From assembly GCF_019316905.1 (NCBI RefSeq), contig NZ_CP079216.1:1364001-1428000 (forward strand): a stretch of 64,000 nucleotides of DNA, read 5' to 3'. The stretch's first letter is position 1. The number at the start of each line of letters is the position of its first letter. The position numbers and the translations under genes are program-made. A model generated the notes under the pieces. The model did no database searches. It was not told the DNA's origin and saw only the letters and a list, made by a program, of their open reading frames with translations. This DNA is from Tessaracoccus palaemonis (GTDB taxonomy: Bacteria > Actinomycetota > Actinomycetes > Propionibacteriales > Propionibacteriaceae). Shown here in pieces: positions 15,194-23,624 of the stretch.

Positions 15194-16357
15194 TCACTCC
15201 ATGTCGGGCACGCTCGTGCGCGCGTCGGTGTAGGGGACTCCCGTCAGCTCCAGCAGGTCGACGATCATGGAGCGCAGCTGGGCGAGCAGGACCGTCGTCG
15301 ACAGGCCGGCGCCGAGATCGAGGTGCGACGTCTTCTCTCCGAGGTCGCCCAGTGCCGGGCGCTGCGACTCCGGCGTCCGGCGCGCGAACAGCTCCGCCGC
15401 GCACTCGTCGGTCACCTGGGCCAGCTCCTCGATGAGCTCGAGGTAGGCGGCGGGGATCGCCTCGTCGCGGTACACCGCCACGGCGGCCCGGCGGGCCATG
15501 ACGCGCAGATTCCGGATGAAGCGGTCCAGCGGCACCACCAGGTCGGCCACCTGCAGGACTGCCGTGCGATGGCGGCGCAGGAAGGGCGAGGTGCGCACCA
15601 CCGAGACCCCCTCGTTCGACGCGGTCAGCAGGGCCGACAGCTCGGCCTCCGAGGCGCGGGCCTGCTCGAGGGCCCCGTCGGCGGCGGTGGCATCGGTGTC
15701 CCGCAGGGCCGCGACGATCGAACGGAGCGTGCCCGCGGCCCCGTGCAGCACCTTCGCCGCGAGCATGCGCGGCCGGTCGATGGGGGTCGTCGGCGCGACG
15801 GTCGCGAACAGCAGCGCGACGGTGCAGCCGACAAGCGCGTCCTGCCAACGGGCCAGACCGGCGTTGATGCCGGGGTACACGGTGAGCACCGTCGCGGCCT
15901 GCACCGCCGCCTGCGTGACCATGATCGTCCGGGCCCCGAGCCACGTCGCGATGGACATCGCGACGAAGATCACGAGCATGATCTGCCACACGCCGGTGCC
16001 GAAGAAATGCACGAAGAGATCCCCGCAGAACACACCGACCGTGACGCCGATCGCGACCTCGACCACGCGCCCGAGACGCTGGCCGAAGGAGAAGCCGAGG
16101 CAGATGATCGCCGCGACAGTGGCCAGGAACGGGGCCTCGTGGCCCAGCACATATCTGGAGAACCCCCAGGAGATGCCTGCGGCCACGGAGATCTGGACGA
16201 TCATGAACAGCCACGCGCGCCATCGCCCGACCCGGCGCACCTGCGAGGCCCAGCCGGCCTTTGCCGTGCGCTCCGACGCGTCGAAGGCCCGCAGGGAGGC
16301 TCGGACGATGCTGCGGCCCGTCGACTGCCAGAGGGGATTGCGCTCGGGTGTGCTCAC
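15194..16357 (-). CDS. FUSC/aromatic acid exporter family membrane protein
   Basis: This ~387-residue protein has an N-terminal membrane block of about five to six helices (LFMIVQISVAAGISWGFSRY; FLATVAAIICLGFSFGQRLGRVVEVAIGVTVGVFCGDLF; IMLVIFVAMSIATWLG). The FGQRLGRVVEVAIGV sequence is the FUSC/ArAE (DUF939-type) hallmark, also seen in YgaE-like proteins. A long alpha-helical cytosolic C-terminal region follows. Such proteins are predicted exporters of aromatic acids or similar compounds. The start is ambiguous: GTG 16357 (STPERNPLW) or ATG 16378; the frame continues upstream without family sequence. It converges with the liv operon and is divergent from the peptide ABC operon. Confidence 0.78.
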   Translation of the reverse strand: MSTPERNPLWQSTGRSIVRASLRAFDASERTAKAGWASQVRRVGRWRAWLFMIVQISVAAGISWGFSRYVLGHEAPFLATVAAIICLGFSFGQRLGRVVEVAIGVTVGVFCGDLFVHFFGTGVWQIMLVIFVAMSIATWLGARTIMVTQAAVQAATVLTVYPGINAGLARWQDALVGCTVALLFATVAPTTPIDRPRMLAAKVLHGAAGTLRSIVAALRDTDATAADGALEQARASEAELSALLTASNEGVSVVRTSPFLRRHRTAVLQVADLVVPLDRFIRNLRVMARRAAVAVYRDEAIPAAYLELIEELAQVTDECAAELFARRTPESQRPALGDLGEKTSHLDLGAGLSTTVLLAQLRSMIVDLLELTGVPYTDARTSVPDME

Positions 16358-16444
16358 GGTCCCATCGTGCCCCTTCATCGAGTTCGTCCGCACGCCCGCG
16401 GACGGCCGTGCCCCCGATGGTCGAAGCTCAACGATGCCGAGGGC

Positions 16445-16450
16445 TAGACT
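16445..16450 (+). promoter_or_regulatory. Candidate -10 element of the peptide ABC operon
   Basis: TAGACT lies 37 bases upstream of the substrate-binding protein ATG, leaving room for a short leader with the GGAAGGA ribosome site at 16471-16477. It matches the TANNNT form seen before several other genes of the window. No convincing -35 is present. Confidence 0.4.
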
Positions 16451-16487
16451 GTGCTCGCCGTAGTCACCGCGGAAGGAACCGAAGACC

Positions 16488-17987
16488 ATGCGCCATACCC
16501 GACGACTGGTCGGCCTGGTGGTCGCGCTCATGCTGACCATCACCGCAGCAGCCTGCTCGAGGCCGGACTCGCAGGAGGAGGCCGGGCGCGTCCTGAACAT
16601 CGGCGCCACCGCCGAGCCGGTCGGGATGGACATGATCACCACGTCCGGCGCGGCGATCCCCTTCGTGCTGCTCTACAACGTCTATGAGACGCTGGTGAAG
16701 CTCGACGCCGACGGCAACATCAGGCCGCTGCTGGCCTCCGAATGGACGGACTCAGCCGACGGCACCGTGTACACCTTCACGCTTCAGCCCGACGCGAAGT
16801 TCGCCTCTGGCGCACCCGTCGACGCCGACGCCGTGGTCGCCAGCTTCGAACGGGCGCGCAGCGACGCGGCCACCGAGCAGATCCGCAGCCAGTGGGACGT
16901 CGTCGACACGATCGAGGCCACAGACGCCCACACCGTCACGGTTACGCTGAGGACGCCGTCGAACCGCTGGCTCTACGACCTGACGGGCTCGGCAGGCATC
17001 ATCTCCGACCCGACGGCGACCGACCTCGCGACGACGCCGGCGGGCTCCGGCCCCTACCAGTTCGCGTCCTGGGAGCAGGGCTCGCACGTCGAGCTGACCG
17101 CCAACGACGCCTACTGGGGCACCGCCGCGCGCTTCGACGACGTGTTCTTCCGCTTCTACAGCGACTCCAACGCCATGACCACCGCCATGCTCAGCTCGCA
17201 GCTGGACATCATCTCCAACCTGCCGGTGCCCACCGCCGTCGACCAGTTCGCCGACACGTCGAGGTTCACGGTCTACGAGGGCAGCAGCCAGGGCGAGGTC
17301 GTGCTCGGCTTCAACCAGGAGAACAAGGCGCTGAGCGATCTCAAGGTGCGCCAGGCCATCAACCACGCCATCGACCGCCAGGCACTGATGGACTCCGTGT
17401 GGGGCGGCAAGGGCCAGCTGATCGGCTCGATGGTGCCCCCGACCGACCCGTGGTTCGAGGACCTGTCCGATACCTACGCCTACGACCCGGAGGCTGCCAG
17501 GGCGCTGCTGAAGGAGGCGGGCTACGAGGACGGCCTCAGCATCACGCTCAGCGTCCCGACGCTGCCCTACGGCCCGACGTCGGGTCGGTTCATCGTCGCG
17601 CAGCTGGCCGAGGTCGGCATCACGGTCAAGCTGGAGGAGCTCGAGTGGGCCCGCTGGCTCGACCTCGTCTACACCAAGCACGACTACGACATGACGATCG
17701 TGGCCCACGTCGAGCCACGCGACATGCGCGCGTTTGCCACCGAGGGCAACTACTGGAACTACGACAACGAGCAGTTCAACGAACTCCTGAGGCAGGCCGA
17801 CGAGGGCACCGTCGAGGACCAGACGACCAAGCTGAAGGAGGCGGCCCGGGTGCTCGCCGACGACGCCGCCGCCGACTGGCTGTTCCTGCTGCCCAACATC
17901 GTGATCGCCACCACCGACATCTCCGGGATCCAGGCGAACCAGGTGTCCATGTCGTTCGACCTGACCACATTGGCTGCGAGGAACTGA
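16488..17987 (+). CDS. Peptide/solute ABC transporter substrate-binding lipoprotein (SBP_bac_5)
   Basis: This 499-residue family-5 solute-binding lipoprotein has an N-terminal signal (RRLVGLVVALMLTITAAACS) with lipobox TAAAC. The mature domain shows family-5 landmarks: LNIGATAEPVGMD, VYETLVKLDADGNIRPLLASEWT, YTFTLQPDAKFASGAPVDADAVV and VRQAINHAIDRQALMDSVWGG. It delivers peptides, nickel-like chelates or opine-type substrates to the permeases that follow. It is the first gene of a five-gene operon (SBP, two permeases, two ATPases); the next gene begins seven bases after its stop. The exact substrate cannot be assigned. Confidence 0.9.
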   Translation: MRHTRRLVGLVVALMLTITAAACSRPDSQEEAGRVLNIGATAEPVGMDMITTSGAAIPFVLLYNVYETLVKLDADGNIRPLLASEWTDSADGTVYTFTLQPDAKFASGAPVDADAVVASFERARSDAATEQIRSQWDVVDTIEATDAHTVTVTLRTPSNRWLYDLTGSAGIISDPTATDLATTPAGSGPYQFASWEQGSHVELTANDAYWGTAARFDDVFFRFYSDSNAMTTAMLSSQLDIISNLPVPTAVDQFADTSRFTVYEGSSQGEVVLGFNQENKALSDLKVRQAINHAIDRQALMDSVWGGKGQLIGSMVPPTDPWFEDLSDTYAYDPEAARALLKEAGYEDGLSITLSVPTLPYGPTSGRFIVAQLAEVGITVKLEELEWARWLDLVYTKHDYDMTIVAHVEPRDMRAFATEGNYWNYDNEQFNELLRQADEGTVEDQTTKLKEAARVLADDAAADWLFLLPNIVIATTDISGIQANQVSMSFDLTTLAARN

Positions 17988-17994
17988 GCCGATC

Positions 17995-18960
17995 GTGACC
18001 ACGCTTCGTCGCGTGGCGGTCCGCCTCGCGTGGCTCGTGGCGTCGCTGCTGCTCGCCTCGCTGCTCATCTTCGCGGCCACCAATGCGCTGCCCGGCGACA
18101 TCGCCCAGATCGTGCTGGGCACCAACGCGTCGGCGGGGGAGGCCGACGCGCTGCGCGAGCAGCTCGGGCTCAACCGCCCCTTCCTGGCCCGCTACGGCGA
18201 ATGGCTGCTCGGCGCCCTGCACTTCGACTTCGGCACGTCGTACATCTCCGGCCGCGCCGTGGCCCCGCTGATCGCCTCGCGCTTCGAGGTGTCGTTCTGG
18301 CTGATTGCCTTCGGCATGCTCCTCGCGATCGTCATGGCCGTGCCCGTGGGCGCCTACGCGGCCGTCCGACGGCGGCACGCCGACGGGGCGGCCGTCTCGG
18401 CGCTCAGCCAGGTCGGCCTCGCGGTCCCGGCGTTCTGGGCCGGCATCTGGCTGGTGATCATCTTTGCGGTCAAGCTGCAGTGGCTCCCGTCCGGCGGCTA
18501 CGTGTCCTACTGGGACTCCCTCGGCCAGTGGGCCGTGCACCTCGTGCTGCCCGTGCTGTCGCTGGCGATCGTCCAGGCCTCCGTCATCTCCCGGTACGTC
18601 CGAAGCTCGGTCATCGAGGTCACCGGCGAGGACTACTTCCGCACCGCACGCGCCGTCGGCTGGTCCCGCTCCGGCGCGCTGTGGCGCCATGGGCTGCGCA
18701 ACATCGCCATCTCGCTGCTGACCGTGATCGGCCTCCAGCTGGCCACATTGCTGGTGGGCGCGATCATCATCGAGCAGGTCTTCGTGCTGCCAGGGCTCGG
18801 GTCCCTGCTTCTGCAGGCGGTCGGCCAACGGGACCTCGCGGTCGTGCAGGCGGTCGTGCTGCTGCTCGTCTGGGCCGTGCTGTTGATCAACTTCCTGGTC
18901 GACGTCGCCTACCAGGTCGTCGATCCCCGGCTCCGGCGCACCGCGGAGGCGTCGGCATGA
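17995..18960 (+). CDS. Peptide ABC transporter permease, DppB type
   Basis: This 321-residue inner-membrane permease has about six helices. The N-terminus (LRRVAVRLAWLVASLLLASLLIF) is a first helix typical of DppB/OppB; the periplasmic loop follows (ALREQLGLNRPFLARYGEWL). The EAA coupling loop is GEDYFRTARAVGWSRSGALWRHGLRN near residue 210. It forms the channel together with the next permease. The GTG start is seven bases after the binding-protein stop. The stop overlaps the next ATG (ATGA). Confidence 0.9.
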   Translation: MTTLRRVAVRLAWLVASLLLASLLIFAATNALPGDIAQIVLGTNASAGEADALREQLGLNRPFLARYGEWLLGALHFDFGTSYISGRAVAPLIASRFEVSFWLIAFGMLLAIVMAVPVGAYAAVRRRHADGAAVSALSQVGLAVPAFWAGIWLVIIFAVKLQWLPSGGYVSYWDSLGQWAVHLVLPVLSLAIVQASVISRYVRSSVIEVTGEDYFRTARAVGWSRSGALWRHGLRNIAISLLTVIGLQLATLLVGAIIIEQVFVLPGLGSLLLQAVGQRDLAVVQAVVLLLVWAVLLINFLVDVAYQVVDPRLRRTAEASA

Positions 18961-19766
18961 GACGCGCCTCGCTCTACATCGGGATCACCTGCATCTCGCT
19001 GGTCATCCTGCTCGCCGTTGCCGGCCTGATCTGGACCCCGTACGACCCGACGGCCGTGAGCACCGAGCGCCTGCTTCCCCCGGGCTGGCCGCACGTGCTC
19101 GGCACCGACGGCTTCGGGTCCGATGTGCTCTCGAGGATCATGAGCGGCGCCCGGATCTGCCTGCTCGTCGGCATGCTGTCGGTCACCGGGGCAGCGATCA
19201 TCGGTGTGCCTCTCGGGGTTTTCGCCGGCATGACAAGGGGCTGGGTCAGCGAGATCCCCTCGCGGCTGGCGGACATCCTCTACGGCTTCCCTGCGCTGCT
19301 GCTCGCGATCCTGTTCGCGGCCGCGGTGGGTGGATCGACGTGGACGGCGATGCTCGCCATCAGCGTCGCCACCATCCCGGCCTTCGTGCGGATCGCCCGC
19401 GCCGCGACCCTCCAGGTGATGAGCCAGGCCTACATCGAGGCCGCCAGGCTGTCCGGCACGCCGACGCTCAGCATTGCGTGGCGCCACGTGCTGCCCAACA
19501 TCGCCCCGGTGCTCGGGGTGCAGGCGTCGGTGAGCTTCGGCATCGCGATCCTCGCGGAGGCCGGGCTGAGCTACCTGGGCCTGGGCTCCGGCGCCGACCA
19601 GCCCACCTGGGGCCGCATGCTGCGTGAGGCCCAGGACTATCTCTTCAACGCCCCCGAGTTGGCGCTCTGGCCCGGCCTGGCGATCGCGGTGGCCACGCTC
19701 GGCTTCAACCTGCTCGGCGACGGGCTGCGCGACCTGCTCGACCCCAAGCTCCGGGAGGTCGCGTGA
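18957..19766 (+). CDS. Peptide ABC transporter permease, DppC type
   Basis: This 269-residue permease has the DppC layout: a short N-terminal helix, the loop HVLGTDGFGSDVLSRIMSGAR (LGTDxxGRD-like motif with F-G-S-D), then five helices. The coupling loop is MSQAYIEAARLSGTPTLSIAWRHVLPN. The start at ATG 18957 overlaps the DppB-type stop by four bases, so MRRASLYIG is the correct N-terminus; the long upstream open frame is a shadow of the previous gene. Its own stop overlaps the next GTG start (GTGA). Confidence 0.9.
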   Translation: MRRASLYIGITCISLVILLAVAGLIWTPYDPTAVSTERLLPPGWPHVLGTDGFGSDVLSRIMSGARICLLVGMLSVTGAAIIGVPLGVFAGMTRGWVSEIPSRLADILYGFPALLLAILFAAAVGGSTWTAMLAISVATIPAFVRIARAATLQVMSQAYIEAARLSGTPTLSIAWRHVLPNIAPVLGVQASVSFGIAILAEAGLSYLGLGSGADQPTWGRMLREAQDYLFNAPELALWPGLAIAVATLGFNLLGDGLRDLLDPKLREVA

Positions 19767-20593
19767 GCTACCTCGAGGTCGACGACCTCACCATCTCGTT
19801 CGGCCGCCGCAACATCGTCGCCGTCGACGGCGTGTCCTTCTCCCTGCAGCGCACCGAGCGCCTCGGCATCATCGGCCAGTCCGGCTCCGGCAAGTCGGTG
19901 ACCGCGCTCGCGATCATGGGGCTGCTGCCCGAGCACGCGCACGTCTCCGGGTCCATCCGGCTCGAAGGAACCGAGCTCATCGGCATGCCCGAACGCGAGC
20001 TCAGACACCTGCGCGGCAACGAGCTGTCCATGGTCTTCCAGGAGCCGATGACCGCACTGGACCCCACCATGCGGGTCGGCCGGCAGATCGGCGAGGTCGT
20101 CGCGCTGCACCACGGGGAGCACCACGGCTCGATCCGCGGCGAGGTGATCGAGTGGCTGGGCCGCGTCGGCATCCGGCAGCCCGAGCGCATCGCCGACTCC
20201 TACCCGCACGAGCTGTCCGGCGGCCAACGACAGCGGGCGCTCATCGCGATGGCGCTGGCCAACCGGCCGGGCCTCGTGATCTGCGACGAGCCCACCACCG
20301 CGCTGGACGTGCTGGTGCAGAGGCAGATCCTGGCGCTGCTGCGCGACGAGCTGGCGGACCGGGCGTCGATCTTCGTGTCCCACGACCTCGCGGTCGTGCG
20401 CGAGGTGTGTCCCCGCGTCGCCGTCATGCTCGGTGGCCGGATCGTGGAGACCGGCGACATCGAGGCGCTCATCGAGGACCCGCAGCACCCGTACACGCGG
20501 GGCCTGATCGCGTCGGCCCGCATCGACCGGGTCGCCCCGGGCGACCGGCTACCGAGCGTCGCCGACTACTACCGGCCCGAGGAGCAGGCATGA
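19763..20593 (+). CDS. Peptide ABC transporter ATP-binding protein, DppD type
   Basis: This 276-residue ABC ATPase begins SYLEVDDLTISFG. It has Walker A GQSGSGKSVT, which is typical of OppD/DppD proteins, then MVFQEPMTALDPTMRVG, signature LSGGQRQRALIAMAL, Walker B LVICDEPTTALDV and the switch His in VSHDLAVV. The C-terminal HPYTRGLIASA segment is the usual oligopeptide-ATPase tail, although the Cys cluster of an Fe-S extension is absent. The GTG start overlaps the DppC-type stop by four bases. Confidence 0.92.
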   Translation: MSYLEVDDLTISFGRRNIVAVDGVSFSLQRTERLGIIGQSGSGKSVTALAIMGLLPEHAHVSGSIRLEGTELIGMPERELRHLRGNELSMVFQEPMTALDPTMRVGRQIGEVVALHHGEHHGSIRGEVIEWLGRVGIRQPERIADSYPHELSGGQRQRALIAMALANRPGLVICDEPTTALDVLVQRQILALLRDELADRASIFVSHDLAVVREVCPRVAVMLGGRIVETGDIEALIEDPQHPYTRGLIASARIDRVAPGDRLPSVADYYRPEEQA

Positions 20594-21363
20594 GCCTTGT
20601 CGAGCTCCGCGGGGCGAGCGTGACCTTCCACCGCGGCGGGCGGCCGTTCGTCGCGCTGCGACCCACCGACCTCGTGGTGGAACCCGGGGAGCGGTTGGGG
20701 ATCGTGGGCGGGTCGGGGTCGGGGAAGACCACTCTGGCCCGGCTGATCCTCGGCCTCCAGCACCCGGCTGGGGGAGACGTGCTGTTCCAGGGCCGCTCCA
20801 TCGTCGGCCTGAGGGAGCGCGACCGTGGGTGGTTGAGGGCCTCGGCCTCCATGGTGTTCCAGGACCCTAACTCGTCGCTGAACCCGCGCATGAGGCTTGC
20901 CGACATCATCGGCGAGCCGCTGCGCTCGCCCGTGCTGCGCGGCCGCGGGGACGTCCCCGAGCCGACGAGGGAGAACCTCGAGGCGGCCGTGCGCGGGGTG
21001 GGGCTCGACGTCGCCATGCTGGAGCGATTCCCGCATCAGCTGTCCGGCGGGCAACGGCAGCGCGCCGCCATCGCGCGGGCGCTGATCTCCGACCCGCTGA
21101 TGCTGGTTGCCGACGAGCCCGTCTCCGCCCTGGATGTCTCGGTCCGGGCGCAGGTGCTGAACCTGCTCACCACCCAGGTGCGTGAACGATCGCTCGCGCT
21201 GATCCTGGTCAGCCACGACCTGGCCGTCGTGCGGCACCAGTGCCAGCGGCTGATCGTCGTACAGGACGGCGTCGTCGTGGAGCAGGGGGGCGTGCAGGCC
21301 GTGCTCGACGACCCTCGTCATCCCTACACGCGCGATCTGATCGACGCGTCCCTGTCCCTGTGA
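20590..21363 (+). CDS. Peptide ABC transporter ATP-binding protein, DppF type
   Basis: This 257-residue ABC ATPase, the last gene of the peptide operon, has Walker A GGSGSGKTTLARL, MVFQDPNSSLNPRMRLADII, signature LSGGQRQRAAIARAL, Walker B LMLVADEPVSALDV and the tail HPYTRDLIDA. The start at ATG 20590 overlaps the DppD-type stop (ATGA) and gives the family N-terminus SLVELRGASVTFHRGG. It pairs with the preceding ATPase to power import. Confidence 0.92.
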   Translation: MSLVELRGASVTFHRGGRPFVALRPTDLVVEPGERLGIVGGSGSGKTTLARLILGLQHPAGGDVLFQGRSIVGLRERDRGWLRASASMVFQDPNSSLNPRMRLADIIGEPLRSPVLRGRGDVPEPTRENLEAAVRGVGLDVAMLERFPHQLSGGQRQRAAIARALISDPLMLVADEPVSALDVSVRAQVLNLLTTQVRERSLALILVSHDLAVVRHQCQRLIVVQDGVVVEQGGVQAVLDDPRHPYTRDLIDASLSL

Positions 21364-21425
21364 CAACCCGACGTCGTCGGCTGCGCGCGCGGTGGGCAGC
21401 GGTGAGGGTTCCCACCTCCGCCGAG

Positions 21426-21431
21426 TAGACT
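21426..21431 (+). promoter_or_regulatory. -10 element for serA (near-leaderless)
   Basis: TAGACT ends eight bases before the GTG start of serA, and no ribosome-binding site lies between them. Transcription should begin at or within two bases of the start codon, giving a leaderless serA mRNA. Confidence 0.5.
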
Positions 21432-21439
21432 GCCACGCT

Positions 21440-22630
21440 GTGAAGGCACTGCTACTCGAGAACATCCACTCCGACGCCGTCAAGACCCTCACCGCCCGCG
21501 GTTTCGAGGTGGTCACCCACACCGGGGCGATGAACGAGGACGAGCTGATCTCCGCGTTGCAGGACGTGGACTACCTCGGCATCCGATCGCGCAGCTTCGT
21601 GACGCGTCGGGTGCTCGACAATGCGCCCGGCCTCAAAGGGGTGGGTGCCTTCTGCATCGGGACGAACCAGATCGACCTCGACGCCGCCACCGAGAAGGGC
21701 GTCGCGGTCTTCAACGCCCCCTACTCCAACACCCGCTCGGTCGTCGAGCTCGCGATCTGCGAGATCATCGCCATGGCCCGCCACCTGACCGACCGGAACC
21801 GTGACATGCACGCCGGCGTCTGGAACAAGTCGGCGGCCGGCTCGCACGAGGTCCGCGGCCGCACGCTGGGCATCGTCGGATACGGCAACATCGGCTCCCA
21901 GCTGTCGGTGGTGGCAGAGTCGCTCGGCATGCGCGTCTACTTCTACGACGTTGCCGACCGCCTCGCGCTCGGCAACGCGCAACGCGTCGACTCGCTCGAG
22001 GAGCTGCTCGGCGTCGCCGAGACCATCTCGCTGCACGTCGACGGCCGGGCCGAGAACAAGGGCATGTTCGGCGCGGAGCAGTTCGCGCAGATGCGCCCCC
22101 GTGCGCTGTTCCTCAACCTGTGCCGCGGACCCGTGGTCGACCTCGACGCGCTCCACGACAACCTCGTCAGCGGCAAGGTGGCGGGCGCCGCCCTGGACGT
22201 GTACCCGTCGGAACCCAAGACGAAGGACGAACCCTTCATCTCGCGCCTGCAGAACCTGCCCAACGTTATCCTGACGCCCCACATCGGCGGTTCGACGCAG
22301 GAGGCCCAGGTCGACATCGGCCGTTACGTTGCCGGCAAGCTGGCCGACTACGAGGACCTCGGTTCGACCTCGATGGCCGTCAACCTGCCCGACGTCACAG
22401 CCGGCCTCAAGCCCGCCGCCCGCGTCGTGCACCTGCACCACAACGTGCCCGGAGTGCTGGCCCGCCTCAACTCGGTGCTGGCCGAGTACAACATGAACAT
22501 CGGCTCGCAGACGCTGTCGACCAAGGGCCAGGTCGGCTACGCGGTCACCGACGTCCACGGGGACAACATCGACGGCCTGCTGCACCGACTGGAGCAGCTG
22601 CCGGAGACCATCCGCGTCCGCGTCCTCTGA
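21440..22630 (+). CDS. serA: D-3-phosphoglycerate dehydrogenase
   Basis: This 396-residue NAD-dependent 2-hydroxyacid dehydrogenase makes 3-phosphohydroxypyruvate, the first step of serine synthesis. The NAD fold is GIVGYGNIGSQL near residue 137. The catalytic set is Arg in LCRGPVVDLDAL, Glu in the DEPFIS region and His in LTPHIGGSTQEAQ. A C-terminal ACT domain (about residues 325-396, HHNVPGVLARLNSVLAEYNMNI) gives serine feedback control, as in the short E. coli-type enzyme rather than the long mycobacterial form. The start at GTG 21440 gives MKALLLENIH; the frame extends 16 codons further but lacks family sequence, and a -10 element fits a leaderless start. It is followed by a strong terminator. 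Confidence 0.93.
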   Translation: MKALLLENIHSDAVKTLTARGFEVVTHTGAMNEDELISALQDVDYLGIRSRSFVTRRVLDNAPGLKGVGAFCIGTNQIDLDAATEKGVAVFNAPYSNTRSVVELAICEIIAMARHLTDRNRDMHAGVWNKSAAGSHEVRGRTLGIVGYGNIGSQLSVVAESLGMRVYFYDVADRLALGNAQRVDSLEELLGVAETISLHVDGRAENKGMFGAEQFAQMRPRALFLNLCRGPVVDLDALHDNLVSGKVAGAALDVYPSEPKTKDEPFISRLQNLPNVILTPHIGGSTQEAQVDIGRYVAGKLADYEDLGSTSMAVNLPDVTAGLKPAARVVHLHHNVPGVLARLNSVLAEYNMNIGSQTLSTKGQVGYAVTDVHGDNIDGLLHRLEQLPETIRVRVL

Positions 22631-22645
22631 CGTCACACCGCGCAA

Positions 22646-22681
22646 AACGGCCGGCCGCCCAGGAAGGGGCGGCCGGCCGTT
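22646..22681. terminator. Bidirectional terminator between serA and hisN
   Basis: This is a perfect 14-base-pair hairpin (AACGGCCGGCCGCC at 22646-22659, eight-base loop, complementary arm 22668-22681) with AA/TT ends. It sits between two convergent genes, 16 bases after the serA stop and 13 bases after the hisN stop, so it can serve both. Confidence 0.85.
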
Positions 22682-22694
22682 TCGCCGCGGTCGC

Positions 22695-23489
22695 TCAGGC
22701 GCGGGCGAGGTACTCCAGCACGCGATCGTGCAGCAGGCCGTTCGTGGCCAGCGCCCCTGGGCCGCCGACGCCGTCGACGCCGTCGAGATTGGTGAAGCGG
22801 CCGCCTGCCTCCCGCACGATGATGTCGAGCGCTGCCATGTCGTGCAGTTCGAGGTCGGGCTCGCTGGCGATGTCGACGCTGCCCTCCGCGACGAGCATGT
22901 AGCTCCAGAAGTCGCCGTAGGCCCGGGAGCGCCACGCGTCGTGCATCAGGTTGATGAAGCCCTGGCCGCGGCCCGACGTGACCCACTCGGGGATCTCGGA
23001 GTACGACAGCGACGCGTCGGCGACCTCGGAGACCTGGCTGACGCGGATCTCCGTGGCGTTGAGGATCGAGCGGCCCGTGTAGGCGCCGCCGCCCTCCGAT
23101 GCCCACCAACGGCGCCCGAGCGCCGGGGCGGAGACGACGGACGCCACCACCCTGCCCTCGACCTCCAGCGCGATCAGCGTCGCCCAGACCGGCACGCCCC
23201 GGACGTAGTTCTTGGTGCCGTCGATCGGGTCGACGATCCACCGCCTCACCGAATCGCCGGTGTCGCTGTACTCCTCGCCGTGCACCGCGTCCCGCGGGCG
23301 GGTACGCGCCAGGGTCCGTCGGACGGCCTCCTCGACGGCGGTGTCGGCCTCGGTCACCGGCGTGTTGTCGGGCTTGGACTTCACCCTCAGATCGAGGGCC
23401 TTGAACCGACTCATCGAGAGCGAGTCGGCGTCGTCGGCCATGAGGTGCGCCAGCCGCACGTCGTCGGTGAGGTCCTTTGATTGAGCCAT
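22695..23489 (-). CDS. hisN: Histidinol-phosphatase, inositol monophosphatase fold
   Basis: This 264-residue metal-dependent phosphatase has the IMPase signatures: TEADTAVEEAVRR, HGEE (metal Glu), WIVDPIDGTKNYVRG (D-P-I-D-G-T, metal ligands) and the second signature ELHDMAALDIIVREAGG, in which the WD of classic IMPase reads HD. The sequence is of the actinobacterial HisN type, which hydrolyses histidinol phosphate to histidinol; myo-inositol phosphatase activity is an alternative. The start ATG 23489 gives MAQSKDLTDDVRLAHLMAD, the expected helical N-terminus. It converges with serA across the shared terminator. The dispersed repeat copy B lies 43 bases upstream. Confidence 0.87.
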   Translation of the reverse strand: MAQSKDLTDDVRLAHLMADDADSLSMSRFKALDLRVKSKPDNTPVTEADTAVEEAVRRTLARTRPRDAVHGEEYSDTGDSVRRWIVDPIDGTKNYVRGVPVWATLIALEVEGRVVASVVSAPALGRRWWASEGGGAYTGRSILNATEIRVSQVSEVADASLSYSEIPEWVTSGRGQGFINLMHDAWRSRAYGDFWSYMLVAEGSVDIASEPDLELHDMAALDIIVREAGGRFTNLDGVDGVGGPGALATNGLLHDRVLEYLARA

Positions 23490-23531
23490 GTGACAAATCT
23501 ACCGGCCCCCGCAGCGCCGCGTCAGCCGGGC

Positions 23532-23618
23532 CGCGATGAGCACGACACACTTGTCGTCGTCAGGTGAGCGTTCACATCGACGGTTCCGGGCGACGGGCAG
23601 GAGGATGTGCTCATCGCG
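23532..23618 (-). repeat. Dispersed intergenic repeat, copy B, with inverted termini
   Basis: This copy lies in the 135-base gap between hisN and rsgA. Bases 23532-23559 are the exact reverse complement of 4120-4147. The element is bounded by a perfect 12-base inverted repeat, CGCGATGAGCAC (23532-23543) and GTGCTCATCGCG (23607-23618). Length and internal blocks match copy A. Read on the minus strand it could encode DEHILL...PDDDKCVVLIA, but no start or conserved frame supports a gene. Confidence 0.78.
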
Positions 23619-23624
23619 ACGGGG

